This document shows positions 1 through 9,499 of a DNA stretch of 57,250 nucleotides, piece by piece. Both the position numbers and the translations under genes were made by a program. The notes beneath the pieces are model-generated. The model was not told where the DNA came from. It worked only from the letters and a program-made list of their open reading frames with translations, and made no database searches. Numbering within the stretch: the first letter of the stretch is position 1; every line of letters starts with the position of its first letter. The stretch comes from Flavobacteriales bacterium UBA6049 (lineage in GTDB: Bacteria; Bacteroidota; Bacteroidia; Flavobacteriales_G; Salibacteraceae), in contig DIYR01000164.1 in the NCBI GenBank assembly GCA_002429085.1, forward strand, positions 1 to 57,250, in the 5' to 3' direction.

Positions 1-1863
1 AGCACCAGCTATATCACCAAACAACATCTGCTGTCCAACGTACGTATCGTCTGCTATGTTAAATGTAACAGGACCACAAACTCCAACTTGACTTAGTACT
101 GAAATTGCAGAATCAATGCTTTGGAAGTTTGTAGGACCAACACCGTTACTATCAATAGTATAAATTCCATTCAATGAAAGTGGAGGAATAGTCCAAGTCA
201 TTGTGTCATTCAAAGCAATACTGTCTTGAACTCCATTTGGATTAGATGTATAAACCTCAATTACATCACCTACACCAAAAGTGTAATTACCTACGAATAC
301 TGGTGAAGTACTATTAGAGTTTGGTGCTACAGAACCAGACCATAATGCTGGCGCCTGAGCAGTACCATTTACACTCCAATTAATTGTTGCTGTTGATAAT
401 GTATCAAGACCTAAGTTATTTAGTGTTATGTAAAGGCTATTCGCTACCGCACATGCTGGAGACATTGGAGTATCAATTGCTGTAACACCCGCATCATTAG
501 TTGGAGGAGGTAAAATCGCAATCGTATAATCTTCAACCTCACCCCACGTAAATGAAGCACAAGGATCTAATGTTGCTGAACCATTTTCTTGCATAGAAAT
601 TCTCAAACCAGTAGTACCTACTGTTGCAGTTTGTGGAATAGTAACAGTTCCAGTAAATGTCTGGTAATATTGACCAGATTGACCATACACTTCCTCACCT
701 GGATCGTTAAAATCACCATCTTGGTTATAATCAATCCAAACCTTAACATAACAGTTAAATGTTCCACTTGAACAACTATTAATATACGTAGAGAGTGCTT
801 GAGTACTTCCTAAAAAAGCAACTCCTGTGATAGCCGTATTGTCTGTATAAGTTTGACAACCGATAGGGCTCACGTTCGCAATATTTGCAAAATTGAAATC
901 TCCAATGTATCCATAGGTTGTACTAGTTGCAGAAGACGCACAATAACAGTCAAAGAATGGGTTCATTGGCTGCAACAACGCTGCTGTAGTATCTGACTGT
1001 CCCAAACAAGTTAAAATACATCTATAATATGTATCTGCCGTTTGCGAACCAACGTACATAGTTGACGTTGCTCCTACAATATCTGTCCAAGTAGTATTAT
1101 CAGGAGACGACTGCCATTGATAAGTCATACCCGTTCCATATGAACTTCCTAATAAGCCAACATTGTACGTAATACCTGAACACACACCTGTATCACTCAA
1201 AGTAACCGTACCTGCTGTTGGAGGTGCAGTACATGGTGTTACGAAGTATACACTAAAGTCATCAATTGCGATATCATGCTGAAATGAAGTAGTTGAGTTA
1301 TCTACCACAAATCCTACACTAACTGTATCACCGATGTATGCTGATAAATCATAGGTATATTGTGTCCACTGGTTAGCAACATTTCCTATAGTATCAATTC
1401 TAGTCCATGTATTATTCATGGTAGAATAAACTTCTACATACATTTCGTTAGTAGTACCACTTGTTGTACTACTGTGCACCCAAACAGAAGCGAAAGGAGT
1501 ACCTGTAGCATTCAAGTCTAACTCAGGAGAACGAAGAGTTACATCTGAGTTATTCCCATATCCATCTTCTACAAACACATAAACACCAGATCCAGAAGTG
1601 TGATCTGACGATGGCCCTGTATTTGATGACCCCGTAGCGGTACTTCTTCCGTACCAATCTTGAGCTGCCGCATCTGCTTGAAGATTATCCCAGTTATTTG
1701 GAAATGCATTTGGCTCAGCTCCAGGCGCAAACGAAGTGTTGTCAACTGGAAATGAGTCAAAAGTTTCCGTGTAAGGATAAGTTGTAATTTGTCCAATGGC
1801 GCTGGTTGCTATGGCATACAACGAACCTAGCGCCACTATCCTCGATAGTAGTTTTTTTCTCAT
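1..1863 (-). CDS. T9SS-type secreted adhesin-like protein, 3' end beyond the window (partial)
   Basis: Open from an ATG at 1863 to the left edge with no stop: 621 codons are seen and the C-terminus is missing. Residues 1-25 form a signal peptide (MRKK, hydrophobic core, AIGQ). Residues about 30-190 read like a MAM/jelly-roll domain (SPELDLNATG, AIDDFSVYF). A Cys-rich Ig-like segment follows (CTAPPTAGTV...YRCILTC), then a domain ending in the GEVEDYTI motif found in many secreted Bacteroidota proteins, then a CARDB-like stretch (NDAGVTAIDTP). The last visible residues (LNGIYTIDSNGVGPTNFQS) match the start of the beta-helix region in the next two genes. By analogy with them it probably ends in a T9SS sorting domain, but that part is not visible. 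No enzyme motif is seen. A surface adhesin or matrix role is inference. Confidence 0.85.
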   Translation of the reverse strand, partial: MRKKLLSRIVALGSLYAIATSAIGQITTYPYTETFDSFPVDNTSFAPGAEPNAFPNNWDNLQADAAAQDWYGRSTATGSSNTGPSSDHTSGSGVYVFVEDGYGNNSDVTLRSPELDLNATGTPFASVWVHSSTTSGTTNEMYVEVYSTMNNTWTRIDTIGNVANQWTQYTYDLSAYIGDTVSVGFVVDNSTTSFQHDIAIDDFSVYFVTPCTAPPTAGTVTLSDTGVCSGITYNVGLLGSSYGTGMTYQWQSSPDNTTWTDIVGATSTMYVGSQTADTYYRCILTCLGQSDTTAALLQPMNPFFDCYCASSATSTTYGYIGDFNFANIANVSPIGCQTYTDNTAITGVAFLGSTQALSTYINSCSSGTFNCYVKVWIDYNQDGDFNDPGEEVYGQSGQYYQTFTGTVTIPQTATVGTTGLRISMQENGSATLDPCASFTWGEVEDYTIAILPPPTNDAGVTAIDTPMSPACAVANSLYITLNNLGLDTLSTATINWSVNGTAQAPALWSGSVAPNSNSTSPVFVGNYTFGVGDVIEVYTSNPNGVQDSIALNDTMTWTIPPLSLNGIYTIDSNGVGPTNFQSIDSAISVLSQVGVCGPVTFNIADDTYVGQQMLFGDIAGA

Positions 1864-2016
1864 AAAACGATTTAATTAAAATTTGACTTTCTGTTCCGAA
1901 TATAGGACATTTTGAAGCAAGCTGATGAAAAAGGCTTCGAAAAGTGCAGCAATTACCCATTTTATTGCTTCATAGATATAGCTTCTAAAGCCTTCTATTT
2001 TCCAAGGATGCTAACA

Positions 2017-2050
2017 ATAAAAAAAGGGAGCTTAAAAACTAAGCTCCCTT
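2017..2050 (-). terminator. Rho-independent terminator of the 2078-5416 gene
   Basis: On the minus strand the stem AAGGGAGCTTAG pairs across a short T-rich loop with AAGCTCCCTT and is followed by a run of seven T. It lies 28 bases past the stop codon. Confidence 0.85.
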
Positions 2051-2077
2051 GAAGTAATCTATAAATAAGAATTTGTC

Positions 2078-5000
2078 TTACTCTACTATCAATCTGTTCT
2101 TAACAAACACTCCAGATCCTTCAATTACTAGTATGTAAGGACCTGATGCTAATCTTGATACATCTATGTTCTCAACCTGAAGACCTCCAGATAGATTCAA
2201 ACTTCTAGAAAGAACTGTTCTTCCCTGAACATCGGTAAGTAACAAGCTAACTTCACTACTATTCGCTACATCTTCAAATCTTAACTGAACTTGATCTGAA
2301 GCTGGATTTGGGAATAATGAGATTGAACCTCCTCCAACGATTTCATTTACACTTACTGCATTTCCAATGTAAATAGTACTTGTTGTAGTATCTGATCCAC
2401 ACGCATTGTATGTTATTAATGTTACGGTATACTCTATTGAATCTGCACTAGACCATGGGTATACGTGAGATGGGTTCTCTACTGTACTTGAATCTCCGTC
2501 TCCAAATAACCATAAGTAACTTTCTCCATTTGTTGATGTGTTCGTAAATGTTGCTGAGAATGTTAACTCTTCACTTGTAAATCCTGCTCCTGGGAATAAC
2601 ACATCTACTACATCTGTTGTTGCATCAGATATACATCCATTTGCATCTGTTACTGTTACTGATACTGGCCCTGAACTTGTAACAGATATTGTTTGAGTTG
2701 ACTCTCCTGTTGACCAGCTATAGCTTCCGCCAGAGATTCCCGCATCTATTGTAACGGAACCTCCATCACACAATACTTCTTCTTCGTTCAAGCTTACTGG
2801 AACACTGTTTTCTGCTGTTGTCATATCGTCTGACACACAACCATCTTGATCGGTTACTGTTACGCTATATGTTCCTTCTGTTGAAACTGTAATTGTTTGT
2901 GTTGTTTCTCCTGTACTCCATGAGTATGTAGCATTTGAAATACCTGCATCTATTGTTCCTGAAGCTCCTAAACAAATCACAGATGTTGATGGTAAGTCTA
3001 CTGGTTCTGCTGGACTAACTACTATGGTGTCGTGTGCTACGCCACATAATCCCATTGCTTGAACTACTACTGATCCTGGTAAGTTTGTTTGGAAGTAGTT
3101 TCCTGTATCTGTGCTATTCCATACAATGGTATCGAAATACCATGCTTCTAAATTTGCTGTTCCTCCTGGACATAATCCTACTGTGTCTTGTAAATTAAAG
3201 CTGGAAGTTGTCTCAAATTGATCGGCTCCTATATCGTATGCCCCAACCATAGCTGGATCTCCTTGTATGTCCATCAGGTAGTTAGCATTATCTGTTCCTG
3301 TACCGTTCAATGAATCATTACATGAACGTAATGTTACTGTATCTGAATACATTGCTCCTGTTAACCAAATAGAATTGCTATCCATTTGTGTGGCTGCTAT
3401 TAATGATGCTAAGTCTGGATGGCTTCCATTCCATGTAAATCCTGTGTTTCCTCCAAACGCATTGTTGTTTGAGTATGATATTGCTGGACCTGACACGAAC
3501 ATTGTTAAGGCATTACTGTCTGCAGAAACTGCGTTATTGTAAAATCTGTTTGCTGCTCCTCCTGTTATGTATACGGCCTCATCTGATGTTGATGGATCTA
3601 CAAAAAGAATGCTGTTATTCGCAAAGTCTACGAATATGTCGTTACTCATGTAAACTCCGTATCGACCTCCGTTTGGCATACTGATTACATTTCCAGACAC
3701 ATCTGCAGATTGGTTTATATCTCCTACCCAGTTAACCATATACATTCCATCTCGTGGCCATGTGTTTGTACTGTCTTGATATATATGGTTATTCTTTACT
3801 TGAACATCTGATCCAGTAAAATAGTATAACCACATTCCATAACTGAAGTTATAGCTTGAGTTTGAACTTATCTCATTATGGCTTACGGTTGCATCGTCTT
3901 GGTAATAGAAATATGCTCCTACGTCATACTGATCTTGAAATACAGAATTGGTTACTACTGTGCGCACATCATAATTAGTGTTGTTTCCATCCCAGTATAT
4001 ACCATGTGAACCTTTAATAAAGGTACAGCTATCAAATACTACGTCTGTGGATTTAACATTGTCTTTGTGTACTAACGATGCATTTGTGGATGTACTTGAG
4101 GTAATATCGTTTTCAAATACGCAACCTACAAATGATATGCTGTCTGCATCTCCGTTAAACTTCACTACGTTTGAGAAGTTTGTTGTTGCTATGGTGTTGT
4201 GGAATTTGATTTCTTTAAAGTGTAAGTGCTTTGCTCCTGCCACAAATTTTACTGCTCCATCAAAGTTTGCCGATGCTGTTGAAAACTCTACTCTACAAGC
4301 TTGTGGGTTACCACTAGTTGATTGGAATGTAACTGTATTAATCGCTGATATACCTAAAATTGGATCTGCAAAATCTAATTGCTCATCGTAAACTGTATCT
4401 GCTACGTTAAACACTACTGGACCACAAACTCCAAAATTTACCAAGTCTGAAACAGCTGAAGTGAAATCAGTATAATTGTTTGGACCTGCCCCTAATGGGT
4501 CTATCGTAAATACACCATTTAACGCTGGAGATGATGCTTTAGTAGCAGTATCATTTGTATTTACGGTATCTGGAAGGCCATTTGGAAAGCGAGAATAAAC
4601 TTCAATATTCACCAACCCTGGAGGCATCACATAATTACCTAATACTAAATTAGTATCAGTTGGCCCAACTCCACTAAACGTATCTAGGTTTACATCAAAC
4701 CAACCAGAGTCAGAAATAGATCCAGCATTCCAAACGATAAAACAGCTATCCAACTGAGCAGTTCCATAGTTTCTAACATTTACAGTAAGATCTACTAGAT
4801 CTCCAGCACAGTAAACCGTAGGCTCTATAATCGCTGAGATACCAGCATCATTAGGGGCTGTAGATGCAGGAATATAAGTTATACCTCCATTAAACTGTCT
4901 TGGGTGAAAAGTTGGACTAGGAACACTCCCCCCATATCCAATATTTTGCCCTGTGTAAATTGTAATGTTTCCATCTGTAAACGTATCCTGATTAGAAGAA

Positions 5001-5416
5001 TTCCATGTTGTGTATACTACACTGCATGAAGAACAGCCAACATAAAAAGCATAGCTACCTGGAGTTAAAACAAGTGGAGTAGTTAATGGAATAGAACTTA
5101 GAACAGGAGTTAACCCAGCAGAAAGCCCTGTAATGTTAGTTGTTTGAAGCAATGTCCAACCATTAGCAGCTGTAATGTTTGGAGGTCCAGCAATAGGTGT
5201 TGTAGAATACCATATTTCAATGTCTTGATTTGAAGATTGAAGAGCAGCTTCTATTTCTTGAATGATGATAGGATTAGTAACATCCAAATTAAACGTTGTT
5301 CCTCCTGAACCATTACCACCATTTAATGGGGGTACTGTTAGTAAAGTACTCTGTGCATAGGTAAAGCTAGCTCCACCAATTATGCACAGTACTACAAGCA
5401 GTAAAAGTTTTCTCAT
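2078..5416 (-). CDS. T9SS cargo: beta-helix/PKD adhesin-like protein with C-terminal sorting domain
   Basis: 1112 aa. Signal peptide 1-21 (ends TYAQ). In order: a unique N-terminal domain (about 22-185); a CARDB-like domain (NDAGISAIIEP..., about 190-290); a right-handed beta-helix region (about 300-690) with repeated short strands such as VKFNGDADSISFVGC and NNSILFVDPST; two SprB/Ig-like repeats (TIDAGISNATYSWSTGETTQ and TIDAGISGGSYSWSTGESTQ, each with SVTVTD.xGC); a PKD domain (GESYLWLFGDGDSSTVENPSH); and a type A T9SS sorting domain over the last 85 residues (SLFPNPASD ... GPYILVIEGSG..KNRLIVE). Such proteins cross the outer membrane by T9SS, and the sorting domain is removed by PorU, which is encoded at 40.9-44.7 kb. 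No catalytic motif is visible. From about residue 300 it is closely similar to the 6015-9350 product. Adhesion or matrix function is inference. Confidence 0.9.
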   Translation of the reverse strand: MRKLLLLVVLCIIGGASFTYAQSTLLTVPPLNGGNGSGGTTFNLDVTNPIIIQEIEAALQSSNQDIEIWYSTTPIAGPPNITAANGWTLLQTTNITGLSAGLTPVLSSIPLTTPLVLTPGSYAFYVGCSSCSVVYTTWNSSNQDTFTDGNITIYTGQNIGYGGSVPSPTFHPRQFNGGITYIPASTAPNDAGISAIIEPTVYCAGDLVDLTVNVRNYGTAQLDSCFIVWNAGSISDSGWFDVNLDTFSGVGPTDTNLVLGNYVMPPGLVNIEVYSRFPNGLPDTVNTNDTATKASSPALNGVFTIDPLGAGPNNYTDFTSAVSDLVNFGVCGPVVFNVADTVYDEQLDFADPILGISAINTVTFQSTSGNPQACRVEFSTASANFDGAVKFVAGAKHLHFKEIKFHNTIATTNFSNVVKFNGDADSISFVGCVFENDITSSTSTNASLVHKDNVKSTDVVFDSCTFIKGSHGIYWDGNNTNYDVRTVVTNSVFQDQYDVGAYFYYQDDATVSHNEISSNSSYNFSYGMWLYYFTGSDVQVKNNHIYQDSTNTWPRDGMYMVNWVGDINQSADVSGNVISMPNGGRYGVYMSNDIFVDFANNSILFVDPSTSDEAVYITGGAANRFYNNAVSADSNALTMFVSGPAISYSNNNAFGGNTGFTWNGSHPDLASLIAATQMDSNSIWLTGAMYSDTVTLRSCNDSLNGTGTDNANYLMDIQGDPAMVGAYDIGADQFETTSSFNLQDTVGLCPGGTANLEAWYFDTIVWNSTDTGNYFQTNLPGSVVVQAMGLCGVAHDTIVVSPAEPVDLPSTSVICLGASGTIDAGISNATYSWSTGETTQTITVSTEGTYSVTVTDQDGCVSDDMTTAENSVPVSLNEEEVLCDGGSVTIDAGISGGSYSWSTGESTQTISVTSSGPVSVTVTDANGCISDATTDVVDVLFPGAGFTSEELTFSATFTNTSTNGESYLWLFGDGDSSTVENPSHVYPWSSADSIEYTVTLITYNACGSDTTTSTIYIGNAVSVNEIVGGGSISLFPNPASDQVQLRFEDVANSSEVSLLLTDVQGRTVLSRSLNLSGGLQVENIDVSRLASGPYILVIEGSGVFVKNRLIVE

Positions 5417-5650
5417 AATTTGACTTGATTTATAAATAATAAGCGCCTAAGGTAATTCAAAGAAAAATACTCATCAAGTAATTTACAGCTAAAAACAACT
5501 AATAATCAAATTGTTTCATCAAAAAAACGTTACAAAGTCCGATTTGAAAATCGCCTAACTCTTGTATAAATAAATACCTCGACCCATAACAAAGCACGAT
5601 TCTTTACGACACTTTCAATAATAGTTTGTTATGACATCGCATAAAAAAAG

Positions 5651-5966
5651 TACTGCAGCAGAATAGTGTGGGATCTGAGCCAAGGTTTATTCTCTTCTCT
5701 TTTTGCCTTGACGCAAAAAAGAAGCAAAAAAAGTCAAGTTAATTCAGAGGTGATTGCTGCGCACCAGCCACTTGTTACGCCTACATGCCTGTGTTTTCTT
5801 TGAAAACACGCACTTTCGGCTACTGCGGACTTATCACTGACTGAATGAACGTGTGTACGTAAATAGCTTTCTTTTAAGTATATAATTTCTGTTTCGTTAG
5901 AAATTACAAATAGAAGGTTACGCAAAATATGTACGCATTTCCCACATTATTCTACAACACCGCGTA
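5651..5966. repeat. Inverted-repeat-bounded element (MITE-like or structured intergenic repeat)
   Basis: The left end (5660-5673, AGAATAGTGTGGGA) and right end (5940-5953, complement AGAATAATGTGGGA) are inverted copies matching at 13 of 14 positions, with weaker matching outward to TAC on both sides. Inside are two perfect 8-bp stems (GTGTTTTC/GAAAACAC at 5791-5809; TAATTTCT/AGAAATTA at 5883-5906) and an A-rich tract with repeated GACGCAAAAAA/GAAGCAAAAAA units at 5709-5735. No transposase is encoded. This fits a non-autonomous mobile element or a dispersed structured repeat; no second copy exists in this window to prove dispersal. Confidence 0.5.
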
Positions 5967-5993
5967 AAAAAGGGGGCAGTTGCCCCCTTTTTT
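5966..5993. terminator. Bidirectional Rho-independent terminator after the 6015-9350 gene
   Basis: AAAAAAGGGGGCA-GT-TGCCCCCTTTTTT: a strong GC stem with A and T tracts on both sides. It lies 22 bases past the stop of the minus-strand adhesin gene. Confidence 0.9.
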
Positions 5994-6014
5994 AGTACCA
6001 TATGTTTTAGCACT

Positions 6015-9000
6015 CTATTCAACAATCAACTGTTGCGTAATGCTCTCTCCATTACCCTCAATTGTAATCAAATAGAATCCTGTTGATAGTTTAGAAATAT
6101 CAAGTGTTTCTAATTTGCTAGACCCTGCAAGATTAAAGCTGTTCGTCAAAACCACTTTTCCTTGAAGGTCAGTCACAGAAATTTCAATCTCATTAAGGCC
6201 ACCAACATTTTCAAAGCTCAAATTCACTTCATCTTTTGCTGGGTTAGGAAATAGTGAAACTGTTCCCTCGTTGGCTATTTCATTTACACTTACTGCATCA
6301 CCTACAAGAACGGTGCTCACTGAGGTGTCTGACCCACATGCGTTAAACGTAATTAAAGTTACAGTAAACTCAACTGAGTCTTGATTAGACCAAGAGTAAA
6401 TATGTGATGGGTTCTCTACTGTACTTGAATCTCCGTCTCCAAACAACCATAAGTAACTTTCTCCATTTGTTGATTGATTGTTAAACGATGCAGAATAATT
6501 CGATGAAGAACTTGTAAAATCTGCCGCTGGGAAAGCTACATCAATAACATCAGTTGACGCATCAGAGATACAACCACTACCATCTGTTACAGTAACGGAA
6601 ACCATTCCTGAAGTTGAAACACTAATAGACTGAGTAGTTTCTCCTGTTGACCAGCTATAAGTACCTCCAGAAATACCAGCATCTAATGTAATAGAACCTC
6701 CATCACACAGTATTTCTTCATCATTTAAACTTACTGGAATACTAAAGTCAGCTGTCGTCATATCGTCTGACACACAACCATCTTGATCGGTTACTGTTAC
6801 ACTATAGTTTCCTATTGAAGCTACGGTAATAGATTGAGTAGTTGCTCCCGTGCTCCAAGCATATGAAGCATTCGATATACCAGCATCAATTGTACCCGTT
6901 CCACCAAGGCATATAACTGAATTAGTTGGTAAATCAACAAGTGGAGCTGGGCTAACAGTTATAGTATCACTAGCTGTTCCACACAACCCAGAACCTTGAA
7001 CAACAACTGAGCCTGGGGTACTAGTTTGATAGTAATTTCCAGTATCTGTGTTATTCCAAACAATAGTATCATAATACCATGCTTCTAGTGAAGCCACTCC
7101 ACCAGAACATAAGCCTACTGTATCTTGTAAATCAAAACTCAAAGCAGTTGCAAATTGATCTGCCCCTATGTCATAAGCACCAACCATAGTAGGATCACCT
7201 TGTAAATCCATCATATAGTTTAAGTTGTCTGTACCTGTTCCATCTAAAGAATCATTACATGTTCTTAGATTCATTGAATCTGCAAAAGCAGCCCCTACCA
7301 GCCAAACAGAATTACTATCCATCTCTGTTGCTGCCATTAGTGAATTTACATCTGTATGATTACCACTCCAAGTAATTCCAGTACTTCCCGTAAATGCATT
7401 ATTATCTGAATATGCTATTCCAACTCCTGATACATACATTGTTACAGCATTACCTCCTGCACTAACAACGTTGTTAAAAAATCTATTTGCTGCACCATTA
7501 GTTATGTAAACAGCTTCATCAAAAGAACTTACATCTTCGAATAGAATGCTATTGTTTGCAAAATCAACAAATAGCGCATTACTCATATAAGTACCGTATG
7601 AACCTCCATTCGGCATGCTAATCACGTTTCCAGACACATCTGCTGGACTCATAAAGTCTCCAGTCCAATTCACCATGTAGAACCCATACGTTGGCCAAGA
7701 AACACCTGTTTGCTGATATACATGATTATTCTTCAATTTGATATCTCCACTGAAATACCACATAGAAAAACCGTATCCAAACGTACTCGTAGTATTTGAT
7801 GTTACTATGTTATTCTCAATATGTACATCATCTTGATAATATAGATATGCTCCATAGCTTCTTTGGTTTATGAACTCATTGTTTGTCATTTCTAACCCTT
7901 GATCATAAAGTGACGAACTTCCATACCAGTAAACTCCATAAGATCCATTCACAAATGAGCAACCCTCAAAAGTTGCATTATCTCCTTCAGAATTATTCTT
8001 ATATACCAAGCTTGCTTGAGACGATCCGCTCGAAACCTGATCATTCTGCATTCTACAGCCTTCAAAACTTATGTTACTAGCATCTCCATTTACTGAAACT
8101 ACTGTTGCATAAGTTGAAGAAGTTGACGGATTATAGAATTTGATATTCTTAAAGTGAATATTTGATGCTCCTGTATTAAATCTAACTACACCGTCATAAG
8201 TCAAGTTAGCACCACCCTGAGATGTGTACTCAACAACACACTGTGATGTATCTCCAGATGCACTCTGGAATGTGATCGTATTGGCTGTAGACGTTCCAAC
8301 TATGTTATTGAATAAAACTTGCTGATTTACATAAATGTCATTTGCCACATTAAACGTAACAGGACCACAAACACCTACTAAATTCAAATCGTCAATTGCC
8401 TGAGTAAAGCTCTGGTAATTATTAGGCCCTGTACCTAGTGAGTCTATCGTATAAACCCCGTTTAAACTCAACGGTGGAACGGTAAAGATGATGGTATCAT
8501 TCTGAGGGAGACTATCCACCACTCCATTCGGCATCGTAGTATACACCTCAATCACATCTCCAATTGCAAAAGTGTAGTTTCCAACAAATGTAGATACGGT
8601 GTCATTTGTAGAAGGAACAATTGCTCCAGACCATAACACTGGAGTTTGTGCGGTTCCATTCACACTCCAATTAATTGTAGCAGAGCTTAAAGTATCTGTT
8701 CCTGAATTATTCAGAGTCACCCACAGACTATTAGCTAGCGTACAAGATGACACCAATGGTGTATCTACACTTGCTACACCTGCATCATTGGCAGCTGGAG
8801 GCAACACGATAATGTTATAATCCTCAACCTCTCCATAAGTTTGATTAGCACATGGATCCGTAGGAATACTATTGTAACTACTACGAACTCTCATTCTTAG
8901 GTTTGTACCATAAGTCACTAAGTTAGGAACTGTAATAGTACCACTAAAAGGAGTTGTTGCCCAAGTAGTAGTTGAGTAAACTTGCTCTCCTGGATCAGTT

Positions 9001-9350
9001 AGCGTTCCATTATTGTTCCAGTCAATCCAAATCACAAAACCTTGTGACCAAGTAGGACCCGCTTGAACAGTAAAGTCGAAACTACCACCTGGTAGAGTAG
9101 TCACTAGCTGGGTACTATCGTATGAATAATTTCCAGAAGAACAACCTGAACCATTGTTCGTAATATTAGTCTGAGCTCCTGTCGTTGAGAAGCTATCTAT
9201 TTGATCTCCAAACGTACATCCAGAACCAAATAATGGAGCGCAATAGGTCTGAGCTCCAGACTCTAGTGCACAAAACGATAACACCGCTGCAATGGCTAGT
9301 TGCATGTGCGATGTTACCAGCTGCCTTACGGCAGTGTAACTTTTTCTCAT
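6015..9350 (-). CDS. T9SS cargo: GEVEDY/beta-helix/PKD adhesin-like protein with sorting domain
   Basis: 1111 aa. Long N-terminus with a hydrophobic core (residues 17-33, LAIAAVLSFCALESGAQ), a probable signal peptide. Then a GEVEDY domain (SFDFTVQAGPTW, DWNNNGTLTDPGEQVYS, CANQTYGEVEDYNI; about 40-185), a CARDB-like domain (NDAGVASVDTP), a beta-helix region (about 300-690), two SprB/Ig-like repeats (TIDAGISNASYAWSTGATTQ and a second copy), a PKD domain (YLWLFGDGDSSTVENPSH) and a T9SS type A sorting domain (SLFPNPAKDEVNLSF ... ESITQQLIVE). Its N-terminal half resembles the 1-1863 product and its C-terminal two thirds the 2078-5416 product, so the three genes are a shuffled tandem family. A cell-surface adhesin or matrix protein is the likely role, though no ligand is indicated. 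Confidence 0.9.
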   Translation of the reverse strand: MRKSYTAVRQLVTSHMQLAIAAVLSFCALESGAQTYCAPLFGSGCTFGDQIDSFSTTGAQTNITNNGSGCSSGNYSYDSTQLVTTLPGGSFDFTVQAGPTWSQGFVIWIDWNNNGTLTDPGEQVYSTTTWATTPFSGTITVPNLVTYGTNLRMRVRSSYNSIPTDPCANQTYGEVEDYNIIVLPPAANDAGVASVDTPLVSSCTLANSLWVTLNNSGTDTLSSATINWSVNGTAQTPVLWSGAIVPSTNDTVSTFVGNYTFAIGDVIEVYTTMPNGVVDSLPQNDTIIFTVPPLSLNGVYTIDSLGTGPNNYQSFTQAIDDLNLVGVCGPVTFNVANDIYVNQQVLFNNIVGTSTANTITFQSASGDTSQCVVEYTSQGGANLTYDGVVRFNTGASNIHFKNIKFYNPSTSSTYATVVSVNGDASNISFEGCRMQNDQVSSGSSQASLVYKNNSEGDNATFEGCSFVNGSYGVYWYGSSSLYDQGLEMTNNEFINQRSYGAYLYYQDDVHIENNIVTSNTTSTFGYGFSMWYFSGDIKLKNNHVYQQTGVSWPTYGFYMVNWTGDFMSPADVSGNVISMPNGGSYGTYMSNALFVDFANNSILFEDVSSFDEAVYITNGAANRFFNNVVSAGGNAVTMYVSGVGIAYSDNNAFTGSTGITWSGNHTDVNSLMAATEMDSNSVWLVGAAFADSMNLRTCNDSLDGTGTDNLNYMMDLQGDPTMVGAYDIGADQFATALSFDLQDTVGLCSGGVASLEAWYYDTIVWNNTDTGNYYQTSTPGSVVVQGSGLCGTASDTITVSPAPLVDLPTNSVICLGGTGTIDAGISNASYAWSTGATTQSITVASIGNYSVTVTDQDGCVSDDMTTADFSIPVSLNDEEILCDGGSITLDAGISGGTYSWSTGETTQSISVSTSGMVSVTVTDGSGCISDASTDVIDVAFPAADFTSSSSNYSASFNNQSTNGESYLWLFGDGDSSTVENPSHIYSWSNQDSVEFTVTLITFNACGSDTSVSTVLVGDAVSVNEIANEGTVSLFPNPAKDEVNLSFENVGGLNEIEISVTDLQGKVVLTNSFNLAGSSKLETLDISKLSTGFYLITIEGNGESITQQLIVE

Positions 9351-9372
9351 AATGCGATAATTTAAATTGTGT

Positions 9373-9402
9373 TAAATATAAACTATTCTGCATCAGATCA
9401 AA
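9373..9402 (-). promoter_or_regulatory. Candidate Bacteroidota promoter for the 6015-9350 adhesin gene
   Basis: Minus strand: TTTG (9402-9399), 18 bases, then TATATTTA (9380-9373), one base from the Bacteroidota -7 box TAnnTTTG. It lies 23 bases upstream of the ATG. Confidence 0.45.
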
Positions 9403-9421
9403 AGCTGTCTTTTAAATGGTT

Positions 9422-9450
9422 AAAAAAAATGCCTCAATAATTTGAGGCAC
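9422..9450 (-). terminator. Rho-independent terminator downstream of metK
   Basis: Minus strand: TGCCTCAAATTATTGAGGCA stem-loop followed by eight bases that are nearly all T, 50 bases past the metK stop. A second small A/T-rich hairpin (GCTCTTTTATAAAAAGAGT) lies beside it at 9454-9472. Confidence 0.85.
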
Positions 9451-9499
9451 CTTGCTCTTTTATAAAAAGAGTCTTATTTCATTATGTATTTGGTAAAAT

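Larger units (their letters stand above)
5417..6014. other. 598-bp intergenic region between two adhesin genes
   Basis: The only long gene-free stretch besides the metK-metH gap. It holds the promoter side of the upstream adhesin gene (5417-5640, AT-rich, nothing firm), an inverted-repeat element (5651-5966, listed separately) and the terminator at 5966-5993. A 63-codon minus-strand reading frame (5734-5925) is present, but it has no recognisable domain or ribosome-binding site and lies wholly inside the inverted-repeat element, so I do not call it a gene. Confidence 0.7.

Noticed and set aside
3978..4391. 137-codon plus-strand frame
   Set aside because: Antisense to the beta-helix coding region of an intact gene; composition follows the complement of its repeated strands.
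5734..5925. 63-codon minus-strand reading frame between the adhesin genes
   Set aside because: It lies wholly inside the inverted-repeat element, its hairpins fall within the frame, and there is no domain or ribosome-binding site.
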